This document shows positions 1-11,420 of a stretch of DNA of 64,000 nucleotides, piece by piece (position 1 is the stretch's first letter; the number at the start of each line of letters is the position of its first letter). Source of the stretch: Perognathus longimembris pacificus (Eukaryota; Chordata; Mammalia; Rodentia; Heteromyidae); NCBI RefSeq assembly GCF_023159225.1, contig NC_063176.1, positions 6,460,963 to 6,524,962 of the forward strand. Direction: 5' to 3'. The notes beneath the pieces were generated by a model. The model saw nothing but the letters and a program-made list of their open reading frames with translations. It was not told the DNA's origin and ran no database searches. Both the position numbers and the translations under genes were made by a program.

Positions 1-1964
1 ATATATGATCAAACTAAAAATCACTTATTAAGAGAAAAAAAGAAAAGAATCAGCAAGACCGAGTGCTCGTGTTCATCACCTAACTAATTAGGAGACTGAG
101 CTCTGAAGATCACAGTTCAAATACAGCTCAAGAAGACAACTCTGAGAGACTCTTTCCTTCAATTAACCAGCAAAATGCCCAAACTGGAGGCATGAGGAAA
201 GGAGTAGCCTACCAACCTTGTCATAAAAAGTCCAGTTAAAGCACAAGACCCTGAATTCTAGCCCTAGAACTGGCAGGGGAACAAACATCGAAAGAGTGTT
301 TCACAAATGATAAGTGAATTCCAACTACAAAGAATATGTGGATTGACACTTCATGCCTTTGAAAGCAAATAGGATTTAAATTCAGAATGGTTGTGCTAAA
401 AGAATAGAGAAATAGAAGAAGAAAAATTGGATACTATAGCTAAGTAAGATATTCACTTCTATGGCCATCCTATGTAAGAAATATTGTTTTAAATCTTCTC
501 ATAATTTCACTGTAAGAGTGTACCTAATACTATCACAAAACTCTTCTTATCTCTCAAATACCTTCACATTCTCTCTGAATTTTAAGAGCATTAAGGCTTT
601 ATTATCACTATAATTAAATCTACTGAAAAGTGAACTTTCTCTTTTTGCCAATTTCTGATTATTCATGGTGATAGCAAAAGCCCTTAGTATGGATTACTAA
701 AAACTGGAGATCATTTATAACAAGTGAAAATTAGCTCTGATACATAATGAATGTCTACCAGAAATTTCTATTAAGCTCCAGCAAATGTGAATATTACTTG
801 AATAAATACTTGCTGTTATATTTACTGAATATTGAAATAGAAAAAAAATAAAGTTGAGTAGCTCTGTGTAAAATAAGACCTAAAAAAATCTTCAGACCTT
901 TACTTTAATATAATTGGTTGGATAGATAAATAAAAGTTCTGAAGTCTGGCAGAACAGAAAGAAGCATATGAGTCCCTGGAATTCAAAGAATAAAAAGCCT
1001 TCTTTTATGAGCTCTTACTTCATCTGATCACCAATTGATAAATGTTAACCAAATCATCAGCAAAGACAATGTCTATGTGACCCTAAATAATTCATCTTCA
1101 ATCTCTTAGCATGCCAATCATACATTCATTTAGTTCATTATACTCTTCGGATACCACTATGATCAAACATACCCTGAATGCAAAATTATAAACTAAGACA
1201 CAAATTTGACTTTTTACAATCAGTAGTTTGCATACTACATTACTATTGTCAGTATAAGAAGAGAGGAAATCTTTTTTAAAAAAAATCTGTCAGTACTTGT
1301 CATGGTTTGAATTTAACATGTCAGTTTGTGAGTATAAAACATCTTGATCACTGTCACTTATTTCAGAATTTGTTACTTGATAAGACTATCAAAGGAAAAA
1401 AATTAATGGAATAAGTATAATGTGAAACAAATGTCTAAAATCTGACACTTCCTGAAATTAATCTCATATGGATGATATATTGGCAAACTTAGGCTTTCAT
1501 CCTGGTTTAACAGAACGTGAGACATTTTATCATCTACTAATTAATTAAATTTAGCATCTTTACGTGGCATACCTTTTCAGGTCAATGCAGCATAATTTGA
1601 ATTTCTTCAACAAAATTGTATTACTAATAAAATGAAAATTGTATTCAAAGCACTGCCTCCTCTTTAAACACATATAAATATTTACCTTCTATAAAAATAA
1701 TACCTTCTAAGCTCCTGTAGCATAAAAATCACTAACCTATGTACATTCCATACATGTTTAATTTCAAGACTTTAAATAAATATTTGATTATCTGAAAGAG
1801 TAGCCTGGCATTTATGATCCAGAAGCTTGTGTAAAACTCTTGAAATGGATGCAAAGACCTTGTTCTCTGTAATCTGTGTCTCCTAGCCAAGCTAATCCAT
1901 GATTCACAAAGCAAACACTGCATCTGTTCCTAGCCAAAGCTTAGTCTCTTATTTCTTTTGACAG
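1..1964 (+). other. Upstream EPHA5 intron (3' end)
   Basis: AT-rich intron ending at the acceptor of the exon at 1965. A degenerate B1-Geo-like SINE fills about 58-283. From 284 to 1964 I see no gene, recognisable repeat or strong motif; short open frames there are chance. Confidence 0.85.
58..283 (+). repeat. Degenerate B1-headed dimeric SINE (B1-Geo-like)
   Basis: The left part keeps the 7SL/B1 landmarks taattaggagactgagctct, gaagatcacagttcaaat and gagactcttt...caattaacca. The right part keeps the end of the Geo monomer (caagaccctgaattctagccc, agaactggc). Divergence is high, so this is an old copy. Confidence 0.6.
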
Positions 1965-2120
1965 TGTGCAGACCTGGGTTCTTCAAAGCCTCTCCTCTCA
2001 GCCCGAGCTGCAGCCAGTGTCCACCTCACAGTTATACCCATAAGGAAGCTTCAACCTCTTGTGTCTGTGAAAAGGATTATTTCAGGAGGGAGTCTGACCC
2101 GCCCACAATGGCATGCACAA
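1965..2120 (+). CDS. EPHA5: EPHA5 exon (about exon 4): cysteine-rich linker of Eph receptor ectodomain
   Basis: This 156-bp internal exon encodes the EGF/TNFR-like cysteine-rich segment between the ephrin-binding domain and the first fibronectin III repeat of an Eph receptor, a plasma-membrane receptor tyrosine kinase for GPI-linked ephrins. The translation begins V-CRPGFFKAS, followed by QCPPHSYTH, then CVCEKDYFRRESDPPTMACT. The regular cysteines and the DPPTMACT end are Eph hallmarks. The acceptor is a T-rich tract ending in acag at 1961-1964 and the donor is gtaaga at 2121. The exon enters and leaves in phase 1: the first codon is g|tg and the last base belongs to the Arg codon finished in the next exon. 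An exon of 156 bp is the usual size here in Eph genes. EPHA5 is chosen over EPHA3/A4/A7 from recalled sequence of this and the downstream exons; family membership is certain, the paralogue very likely. Confidence 0.93.
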
Positions 2121-5100
2121 GTAAGAAAACTCATGGGTATTTGGTGATGCTAACTTTCACCAGTTTGAAGAAACAGCGTGATGGAGCCTGTTTACATTCT
2201 CCTAACATGTCCCCCCAAAACAGGCATCTGTGGAGTCTTCTCAGTATAGTTGTCACCCATTTCAATCTTCTTTAACACATACAGAAAATTTTGTCATTTT
2301 TATCACTCACTATTACAAGCCTCACCCTTTTCTCTTACCTGAAATTCAACATCTGAGAAACAGATACACAACTGCTGACTATTTTGTGGCCTATATTAGT
2401 GATTTTGATAATCAGATAAGACTACAGCATGTCCACGTTCTTTGTCCAACCTGTTTCCTTCTTCTTTCTAAGAAAGTTTTTTTCTTTTAAATTCCAATCA
2501 TACAGTTAAGCTGTAAATGGAAGTTTTACTTTACATTCCCACTAAGCTGTAGGCCATTTTCAAAGCAATTGACAAGTCAGGAAAACACATCAAGAACATG
2601 GGTGACTAGGAGGAAAAATCAGGGTTAAATCACATGTAGGTTTTCAGCAATTCTTCTTAGAAACACGTCTCTAACATTAAAGATACAATTGCTGGAACAT
2701 TGTTATTATACATTTAATTCATGTGTTTGTAATGGATAAATACATCAGTGTTTTAGTGCATTTCCATACATTTCTGGAAACAGCATATTTATGCATTCAC
2801 TTGCTTGGTGACAATACTTTCAGAGGTTTTCCAAAAGCAAAGTCCAGATAGACAATGAAACAAGATACAAGGAAGAACTCAAACACATGCACTTCTATAA
2901 CATTCAAGGTCTATAACCAGTCTGACTTAGTCTGCTTGGTCCTGGTAAGTTATCACTCTGCTCTTCTAGGCTCACAAAGACATTTGAATGTCACTCTTAA
3001 TTTCTAAGCATACAGAGAGGGTACAGGTATCTTCTTATCTAACAATCACACATTGACTTTGTCTGTACTCTACAGTGTCTGGGTATTGTAGTCAGTAAAA
3101 CATGCTTTCAGAATTCCTCAAACGATTGCCATTATTTAATTTTACATTTTTGAAAATAATTCTTTTTTTTTTATTCTTGGATGACTACTATACATAAAAA
3201 AGATTAAATTACATTAGTTACACAGTTTAGGGAGGATGTCTTTGATTGAATGTGACTTTTCATTGTTTATTTGCAGTGGAGATTTAAGTAATTATTTTTG
3301 TTAGTGTCAACAAAAGTATGCCCAATGATGGTGAAAATTCAGGCGAGAGAAGAGTGGTAATGAAGGGGAAAGAGGTATTGAATTATCTTTTTAAATTTTA
3401 GTATTTTTTCTATTACTGGTTTTCTTGAACTGGGCCAGCCATTATCTGCCTTGTTTGGGGCATGAATGCGTGTCTCCCTTTCTGTATATTGATTATGTTT
3501 GTGAATTGGGAGAGGCTGTGCTTTGGTGGCAAGGACTGCTTAGTAATCTTTCAAGACCAAAGCCCGTAGGCATAGGCATTCCACTTTCTCTGTCTTCAGG
3601 CATAGGATCTTACGAGCACTGATGTACATCCATCAGAAACGACTATTACGAACACGTGTGTGTAGTAGTTGCCTCCATAGAACCACAAATAATGCATTCC
3701 ATCCACTTGTGGCTTCAGTCATTCAGATGAAGATCTTGAACTTTGATTCTTAGGAACTGTATTTATGGCTCTATTTATATATATACATATATGTATGTAT
3801 GTATATATAGGTTTTATAAACCTATGAGGATAAAGCAAACAATACTTTGATGAATCTAATTAAACCAAGGATCTACCTCAAGCTGACGTTAGCTCACACA
3901 TAATGTCCATGAATAGAGTGCTGAGACTTCTTAGGTGGATAACTTGGGGCTTTTTACATTTTACCTCTAGAGATTCTATTTGAATTTCTTAACCTTGGAA
4001 GCATCTATGATCCTTTTAAACACTGAAGAAGTGTTAGTAGCAGAGTCAAAAGAACAGCGTCAGACAGAATACATTCTATATATGTACGTGAAAAGTGTTC
4101 AATGGCGCTATATTTCAGCTGGTGGAAAGAAAATCCTAGAAACTCACCATCTTGCTAAAACAGATAGTTTCAGATACTACATTTTGTCCTTTTCTCATAA
4201 GATTAGCCTGCAATATTCACATTAAATTTTCATGATTTTTGCTTTTAAATAAAGATTATAGTAAACAATAGGTATCATATTACCATTTTAAGCAATTAAG
4301 GGCACTTACAAGTAACACTACTATTAAAGTTTGTAAGGTTGTATTGAACTCATGGAAATATTTATGTGGCTTAAGCACAAATGTAAATGTGGTGTGGATT
4401 ATTTTGGCCAAGTGAAAATAGTCACCCTTTAGTTATAGGGTTCTTTAATATAAATGCATTTTATAGCCAATCCTTAAATAATAATTAATCTACTTAATAC
4501 CATTAAATTTAAACTTAGATGTAATAAACAATACATATAAAGTGATGTTCTTTTTGTTTAACATAAACAACTCGTGAAACTAGATAATTTTAAGAAGTTT
4601 AAGTCATGATTATAAACCATTCAAACACTTTAAGACCCCATTTTATTCACATATAGAGAGATACTGATTAAGTCTCTGAAGTATTTACAGCTGACTGAGG
4701 TTTTTAACTCTAATTATCTAAAAATCTACTCTAGATGTAGCCATCATGCAATCAAATTTAGTTCTCTTTAGTAGGTTAGTTTTACACTTGGAAACAGTTA
4801 AAATTTCATTAAAATAAGACATAAATTCTTTTTATCTGAGAAATACTTTGTTCACGATTAAACTTTAAATTGAAATATTCAATTTTATTGAAATAAGGTG
4901 ATTCTTAGTTTTAAATATATATTTTAAAATCATATCTAATTCCAATTGACATTCAGAGAAACAATACAGTGTCTAACAAATATAGGCTGATGTAAGGAAG
5001 GTTACATTACTATAATTCTAAGGTGTTAAGATGCAATGAAGAAAGTAGTTAAATATACTTCTTTTTTCCTACTGTAATGGATGACTGAAGACTGAAATGT

Positions 5101-5417
5101 TTTTACTGGTCATTCAAGATCTGAATTCTTTTCATTCTTCTTTTGTAGCGTGTCTTTGATGGCTAGACTTGAAATGAAGATTTAGACGCTCAATTGAGCA
5201 AAATTCAAACTTGCAGGTCATAATATGAAAAAATAATAAGTAATATCAGTTTTGCTCTAGATTGTGATATCGATCAACTGCTTAAATCTCATTGCTTTCT
5301 TGATCTAGAAGAGGATTTCCAGTGAATTCTCAAGCATTCACGTAATCTAATTTGAAGTAAACCAAGGCCATCTTTTGCTACAGATATTGTTTTTAAGAGG
5401 CGCCCATAAAATCCCTT

Positions 5418-5434
5418 CCCCCCCCCCCCCCCCC
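5418..5434 (+). repeat. Poly-C run
   Basis: Seventeen consecutive C in an otherwise AT-rich intron; a likely length-variable and sequencing-error-prone site. Confidence 0.9.
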
Positions 5435-5600
5435 GTGCTTATGGCTTAGTAGATTTAGGTTTAATGGCAATTATGACTGAATGAGTAATCAGCTCAATCA
5501 CTTGCAAACACAAAATTGTACCAGATTTATTTTTGTTCACAGTTTTCCCCTCTAATTTTTATATATAAATATATGTATATATGTATGTGTACATATATAG

Positions 5601-5603
<3 letters not shown>

Positions 5604-5655
<52 letters not shown>
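5604..5655 (+). repeat. (AT)n microsatellite
   Basis: About 26 AT units, preceded by imperfect TATG/TA steps from about 5560. Self-complementary, so able to extrude a cruciform. Confidence 0.95.
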
Positions 5656-5656
<1 letters not shown>

Positions 5657-5882
5657 TAAAGTAGTCTCAGATTCGTGCCATAACAAATCACCTCTCTTCA
5701 GGACACAGATTCTACTAATAGTCCCTATTACAACCTCAGGATTACAAACTATGACTTAAAAAAGAAAAGAAAGATTAACTGCAAATCGATGCTTTTTTCT
5801 TTCCCTTGGGGAACCAGAGATTAGTATGCAAAAACGAGACCTGAATAATATTATCTGAAAATATGTTGTTTTGTGTTTGTTT

Positions 5883-5944
5883 GTTTTTTTTTTTTTGGTT
5901 TTGTGTGTGTGTGTGTGTGCTTTCCACTTTGCTTTGCTAACCAG
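5883..5944 (+). promoter_or_regulatory. Poly-T plus (TG)n plus pyrimidine tract at exon 5 acceptor
   Basis: A 13-14-base T run (about 5884-5896) is followed by nine or so TG units (about 5902-5919), then ctttccactttgctttgctaaccag up to the exon. A TGCTAAC heptamer lies only about 4 bases from the AG, too close to be a normal branch point. UG repeats beside acceptors are known binding sites for TDP-43/CELF proteins; an effect here is inferred. Confidence 0.5.
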
Positions 5945-6283
5945 GACCCCCCTCCGCTCCTCGGAATGCCATCTCCAATGTTAATGAAACTAGTGTCTTT
6001 CTGGAATGGATTCCGCCCGCTGACACTGGTGGAAGGAAAGACGTGGCCTATGACATTGCGTGCAAGAAGTGCGGCGCCCCCGCCGCGGGGCCGTGCGAGC
6101 CGTGCGGCGAGCGGGTCAGGTTCCTCCCCCGGCGAGCCGGCCTGCAGAACACCTCTGTCATGATGGCGGACCTGCTGGCCCACACAAACTATACCTTTGA
6201 GATTGAGGCGGTGAACGGAGTGTCCCACTTCAGCCCCGGCACCCGCCAGTATGTGTCTGTAAATGTAACCACAAACCAAGCAG
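5945..6283 (+). CDS. EPHA5: EPHA5 exon (about exon 5): first fibronectin type III domain
   Basis: This 339-bp exon encodes the whole first FN3 domain. It opens with [19 protein letters not shown], has the [14 protein letters not shown] core and ends with [13 protein letters not shown] then [11 protein letters not shown]. The CKKC and CEPC cysteine pairs typical of Eph FN3-1 are present. N-glycosylation sequons are visible at NET (codons at 5983-5991), NTS, NYT and NVT. The acceptor is ccag at 5941-5944, 24 bases after a long (TG)n tract, and the donor is gtaagt at 6284. Both ends are phase 1. The usual Eph exon here is 336 bp, so this copy has one extra codon, which I place in the loop between the two cysteine pairs (GAPAAGP). 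The middle (about 6060-6180) is extremely GC- and CpG-rich and carries several substitutions relative to recalled mammalian EPHA5, although the frame and splice sites are intact. It does not look like a pseudogene. Confidence 0.93.
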
Positions 6284-6350
6284 GTAAGTGGCACGCCCCA
6301 CCCCGACGCCCTTGCCCGTGGGAGACCCCCCCCCCACACACACCCCAACT

Positions 6351-6372
6351 CCTCTCTCTCTCTCTCTCTCTG
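6351..6372 (+). repeat. (CT)n microsatellite
   Basis: About ten CT units just downstream of exon 5, inside the GC-rich patch and after a C-rich run at about 6325-6348. Confidence 0.9.
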
Positions 6373-6551
6373 TCCATCAGCTGTCTCCACTGCAGAGGCA
6401 CTGGTTGGGGCTGTGGGGCAGGACAGGTCTCCCGGAGATCACACCTGAAATGCGGAGAAGGGAGGCCCAATGACAGGTGCACTGACTGGAAACCTGCTTA
6501 TTTTATTTATTTATTTTTAAATTTAAAAAAAATACATTTTTTTTTTAAATC

Positions 6552-6715
6552 CGGGCGTGGGCCCATGCACACCTGGGATCCTCCCTTCTCGGGAGGCTTG
6601 AGATCTGAGGATGGAGGTTCAAAGCCTGGCCCAGGCCAGGAAAAAGCCCTGGGGCTTTTAGTTCTTCCCAGGAATAACCCCAAAAGGAGGGACCTAGGGA
6701 GCGGTGGCTTCGGTG

Positions 6716-6750
<35 letters not shown>

Positions 6751-6830
6751 GCTAGCTTTGAGAATGGAAGTTTCAGGAACCAGGGCCCAGGGAGGAGTTC
6801 AAGCCCCCTGAACCAGCAAAAAATAAATAA
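6552..6830 (+). repeat. B1-headed dimeric SINE (B1-Geo-like), GC-rich copy
   Basis: The head reads ccgggcgtgggcccatgcac, then ctcgggaggcttgagatctgaggat, a 7SL/B1-type start. The tail carries the Geo landmarks gggctagctttgag and ggagttcaagccccctgaac, then an (aaat)n tail to about 6843. A 29-A run (6718-6746) interrupts the tail monomer, probably an internal expansion. It lies 268 bp after exon 5. Confidence 0.75.
6718..6746 (+). repeat. Poly-A run inside SINE
   Basis: About 29 consecutive A inside the B1-Geo-like SINE, not at its 3' end. Confidence 0.85.
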
Positions 6831-8359
6831 ATAAGTAAATAAATGAAAATCAGTAACATTTAAAAAAAGAAAACATTTTCTAAATGCGATTTGTCTGTAG
6901 CAAAAAAAAAAAAAACTAATAATGATACCATAACTTCACATAATTCATCTCCAGTCTGAATGCTTTTGTTCTTTCAGGTTTTGTTTTTAAAATTCATTTA
7001 TTTAGCATTTGACTAATGTACATAGGAAGGCTTTGTCTTGTTTGCTTGTGCTTGTTTTCCATCTCAGCTGAATATTCTGTGCAAATTTTAATAATCTTTT
7101 CTTAGTTCCATAATTATTACAATAAAATGTATAAAATGAAATTTTCCTTGCTATATTTATTAGAAATTTCAATAAAGTTAATAAAACTTGAATGACTATA
7201 GAATCCTATTCAACCACATGGAAACTTACCCATGTTCTATGAGAAGATCCTAGAATTACTCAGGAATGATTTTTAGAGCATCAGAATATAATCCTGTTTG
7301 ATCTGTTACTTTTGTTGTTCTCCCACAAAGTAATTTCTTTGCAAGCGGATCCCTATTAAGGACTTCTTTTCTGGTACATTAAATACCAAAGATAAAACAT
7401 TACTGTTTGTTGATCGTCCAAATGAGTAGAAGGCAATACGTTTTCAAACCTACTTTTATTTTTATACAACAACAAACAGGCTTGGAGAATCAATTACCCA
7501 CATTGCCTGGTCGCAATACAGTAAGCTGCTTATTTCATTGAGAGTTTGTTGGGCTTTGGTCACTGAGCACATCCTTGCCACCAGTACTCACAGTGAATGA
7601 TGTGTTTGGACTTGTTTATATAAGACGTGTAAGCTGTGGAATGCTGGGACTAGTGAAGGAATGCTGAAAGTATTGAATGCCAAAATTATAAATCAAGTAA
7701 ACCAAAAGGTTATGTCTTTTTTCCACCAGAAAAAAACAATGCATATATTTATATGCCATCATCTTATATACTTATTTCTTCATGTAGTCCTAATTTAATA
7801 TAAGTGCTAATGAGATCCACAGGAGTAGAAAACAAACTATTTCTTTTTATCCTGCACTATAAACTAAAAGAGTTGCAAATCCATGTTAACACGCCGTGGT
7901 GTTGGGACTAGAAATCTCCTGTTTAGTAAATAAAGATCCCCATCCTATTTAAGAAAAATTCTGGTTTTACATGTGTGGTTACAGGCTTCTTATTCAATTT
8001 CTTTCCATCTTTCTTGAGTCTACTATGAGCTTTCATTGTCATATTGAAAATATTTGTTACTAAGAATTGTATTCCTGTGGGGAAAGTTCATTAGCTTGGA
8101 TAGGTAGAAAGACATTTCCTGGATGGACTACATATAGGAGATTATGCCACTATTTATTCATATTTTCAATAAATATATACATATTTCAATTGTTTTCAAA
8201 TTGCTAGACTCTCCAAACATTAACATATTTTACTTGGACCTTCAATATCTTAAATTCCAATGAAAAGTAATTCTCCTCCAGCTAGTCAAGGCAGAACGAT
8301 AATGTAGAACAAGCATGAGGAATCATCCCTGCCCCCAAGTTGTACAGTTGATTTCCAAC

Positions 8360-9305
8360 ATATTTTTATAAATTATTATTTTTTATTGTCAAAGTAATGT
8401 ACAGAGGGGTTACAGTTACATACGTATAGCCAGGAGTACACTTCTTATCAGACTTGTTACCTCCTCCTTCATTTGTCTCACTGTTTTGATATTTCCTTTC
8501 CCTTCCCTAATTCAGATAAATGCATATGCAATACCTCTGGTACCAAAATCAAATACAGTGACAACAGAGGATAAACCATAGGGAAGAAAAACAAAAGAAA
8601 AAAATAAGTTCACATAGTACAGTAAAAATAGCAACAAGAATGAGAAACCTCTTTTTTCCATATCTTGGAGTTCATTTCTCTTACCATCATCTGATATGAT
8701 CATACATACATAGATATTGAGGTTCTGTGATCCTCTTCTAGGACTATCCTAGACATATACTAATTATTACCAATGAGGGAAACCACAGAATCTGTGTTTC
8801 TTTGGGTCTGGCTCACTTCACTTAGTGTAAGTTTTTCCAAGTCTTTCCATTTCCTTTTGAATGGGCCAACATCATTCTTTCTGATGGAAGCATACCTCTG
8901 GCCATAAAAGAAATGCCAAACAAAGAAACATTTAGATTCCACCTTACCCCAGTAAGATTGACCATTATCAAGAAAACTAGTAACAACAGATACTTGCAGG
9001 GATGTGGCCGAAGGGAATGCTACTACACTGTTGATGGGAGTGTATACTTATTCAACCACTCTGGAGAACAGTTCCTCAAAAGGCTAAACATAGAGCTCCC
9101 TTATGACCCAGCAATCCCACTTCTGGACATTTACCCAAAGAATCATAAACAAGGCCACACTAAAGCCACCAGCACAACCATGTTAACTGCAACATTATTT
9201 ACCATAGTTAAAATATGGAACTGACCCAGGTGCCCCTCAGTAGATGAATGGATCAAGCAACTGAGATATTTATACACAATGGAATTCTATGCTTCCATCA
9301 CAGAA
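8360..9305 (-). mobile_element. 5'-truncated, 5'-inverted LINE-1 fragment
   Basis: On the minus strand 8899-8360 reads the end of L1 ORF2 (frame at 8760-8942 with YASIRKND and KWKDLEKL) and the 3' UTR ending in gtaactgtaacccctctgtac and an A-rich tail. From about 8905 to 9300 the strand flips: the plus strand carries the ORF2 part just upstream ([27 protein letters not shown]). Both parts share about 13 bases (tatgcttccatca) at the ends that would have been contiguous. That is the architecture of twin-primed L1 insertion. I find no clean target-site duplication. Non-functional relic. Confidence 0.8.
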
Positions 9306-10334
9306 CTTTTAATGTTTGTATTTTAAGCATAAAATGAAATGAAAATATATGTAGTATATGTGGATTTGAAATAAAATTTTTGAGCATATTTTAAGTTTAG
9401 TTTCTAGTACATCAAAGGCAAATTATTGTGTTCCAACAGGATGTGTTTCTTTACCTTAAGAACAAATGTTCTTTCATTTTCTGAATGATATACAGAGTGT
9501 GTGTGTATTTGTGTGTGTGAGGGGGTGACAGTAGAACATAAATGTACAAAATAGAACAAGATGAACAAGATGAAAATGTCATCATCAGTTCAGGATGAAA
9601 TTTTGCATTAATCTAGGAATTGAAAATTATTACCTAACCCTGATTGATAATCTATAAAAAGCTAGTGACTAAATGATTAATGTATGGATATTTATACAAT
9701 ATTTAAAACATTTTCTCAGCAATTATATCATTGTGATGTCTAGTATCTTCTTCTTCATAAATGCAATCCAACTTCAAATAATACTATTTTGTATGTAATT
9801 TGATGGTTCAGGCAACTATATAGCTTATAAAAGTAGTATTGGTTGAAACTTGGGGTCCTCAAGAATTGTTTTAGTACTGAGACTGATAGGAACAAATTCT
9901 AACATTTTTGTGAATATTGCCTTTGGAGAAGAGAAACATAGGAAATGAAAAAATGATTGAAAAAGTAACAACAGAAAGGAGAAGGAAAAATTAAAATGTC
10001 AATATATGAATTATATATTGAATTCATAACAAATGGTCAAAATGAAAAGTAGTTAGAAAAGTGAGCACACACATAGTGCATTTGTTAAACACTTAAGCTT
10101 AGAATAGAGTAGAAAAATAAATTAGTGGAAGGCCATATGTCTTCTATTGAGTCTATGTCTATTTTCTATATTCTGCATTTTTAATTAGCTATCTATTTCC
10201 AGAAGTATATTTAGATTTACTCAAAATGAGTACTTAGTCTGTTCTATATGGTTCCTTTGGGGAATCTAAAATATGTGTCTAAAGATAGATACATGCACAA
10301 ATCGAGACCCTTTCGCTTCAAAAGTTTCACTATG

Positions 10335-10544
10335 GAGCTGGGAATATGGCCTAGTGGTAAAGTGCTCGCCTCGTGTACGTGAAGCCCTGGGTTCAATTCC
10401 TCAGCACCATATATATAGAAAAAAGCCGGAAGTGGCGCTGTGGCTCAAGTGGCAGAGTGCTAGCCTTGAGCAAAAAGAAGCCAGGGACAGTGCTCAGGCC
10501 CTGAGTCCAAGCCCCAGGACTGGCAACAAAAACAGAAAACAAGT
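10335..10544 (+). repeat. IDL-Geo dimeric SINE, copy A of a tandem pair
   Basis: Left ID-like monomer gctgggaatatggcctagtg ... gttcaattcctcagcacc, linker atatatatagaaaa, right Geo monomer gtggcgctgtggctcaagtg ... gagtccaagccccaggactgg, then an A-rich tail. Preceded by aaaagtttcactatg (10320-10334) and followed by aaaagtttcactat (10545-10558), a target-site duplication. Confidence 0.92.
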
Positions 10545-10558
10545 AAAAGTTTCACTAT

Positions 10559-10769
10559 ATGCCCGGGAATGTGGCTTAGTGGTAGAATGATTGCCTAGCA
10601 TGCATGGAGCCTTGGATTTGATTCTTCAGTTCCATATGAACAGAAAACACAGGAAGTGGCACTGTGGCTCAAGTGGAGGAGAGTTTTCCCTAAGCAAAAA
10701 GAAGCTCAGGGACAGTGCCCAAGCCCTGAGTTCAAGCCCAAGGACTGGCAAAAAAAAAAAAAAAAAAAA
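10559..10769 (+). repeat. IDL-Geo dimeric SINE, copy B of a tandem pair
   Basis: A second, more diverged IDL-Geo (cgggaatgtggcttagtggt; cactgtggctcaagtggagg) directly follows copy A. It ends in about 20 A and is followed by a third copy of the same target duplication (about 10768-10782), then another A run to about 10807. Confidence 0.9.
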
Positions 10770-10811
10770 AAGTTTCACTATGTAAAAAAAAAAAAAAAAA
10801 AAAAAAATTCG

Positions 10812-11018
10812 CTAACTGGATACCAGTGGCTCATACTTTAATCCTAGCTGATCAAAACACTGACATTCTGAGGATTAAAGTTTTAATCCAACCAGGGAGA
10901 CTCCATTTCCAAAGTAGTGAACAAAGGACCAGGGCTAGAGGTATGGATCAAGAGTTAGAATATCAGTCACCCAAGCAAACTACCCAGCTCTGAATTTAAT
11001 CCTTGATACTTGAAAAAA
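10812..11018 (+). repeat. Degenerate B1-headed dimeric SINE
   Basis: Head taccagtggctcatacttta then atcctagctgatc, gaggattaaagttttaatcc, accagggagactcc; tail gctagaggtatggatcaaga ... ctgaatttaatccttgatac and a short A tail. Diverged. Confidence 0.6.
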
Positions 11019-11420
11019 AAATCACTGTCAGCTTACAAAATACTAATCATTCATAATACTCTCCTATAAACAAATTTTAATTACTGCTTCTTTATTTCAC
11101 GAGGCATACTTTAACAGCAGTATAAAGTTTATTTAACATACATGCGTCTTTATTTTATAGTATAAAATAAGATTGCACAATAAAACCAAAATCACTATTA
11201 ATTGATAGGCATAGGTTGAGGATCATAGTTACATTTTGGATTTAGATTTTGACTTTTGAACTCTTTCAGTAGCAAATTACAACAAACTCTTAGTAAACAT
11301 TTTTCTATCATAAAGGCTACTACTATCTGGCTATACTGGCAACTCTCATTTTTCTTCTCTTGTCATTGTGTCTGCATCAAATTTTCATCCTAGTTCACTG
11401 GTTTCTTTCAGTTTGATGCA

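Larger units (their letters stand above)
2121..5944 (+). other. EPHA5 intron between exons 4 and 5
   Basis: A 3.8-kb AT-rich intron with a gtaaga donor and ccag acceptor. It holds a short (TA)n/(TATG)n patch near 3775-3808, a C17 run at about 5418-5434, a long (AT)n block at 5604-5655 and the TG tract before exon 5. The stretches 2121-3770 and 3810-5415 show no gene or clear interspersed repeat to me; the short frames there lack any recognisable domain. Confidence 0.85.

Noticed and set aside
5851..6390. 179-residue open frame on the minus strand over exon 5
   Set aside because: It is antisense to a genuine exon; the openness comes from GC-rich sequence and its ends translate simple repeats.
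10335..10410. tRNA gene-like sequence (A-box and B-box)
   Set aside because: It is the ID-like monomer of a SINE, followed by a Geo monomer and A tail and flanked by a target duplication.
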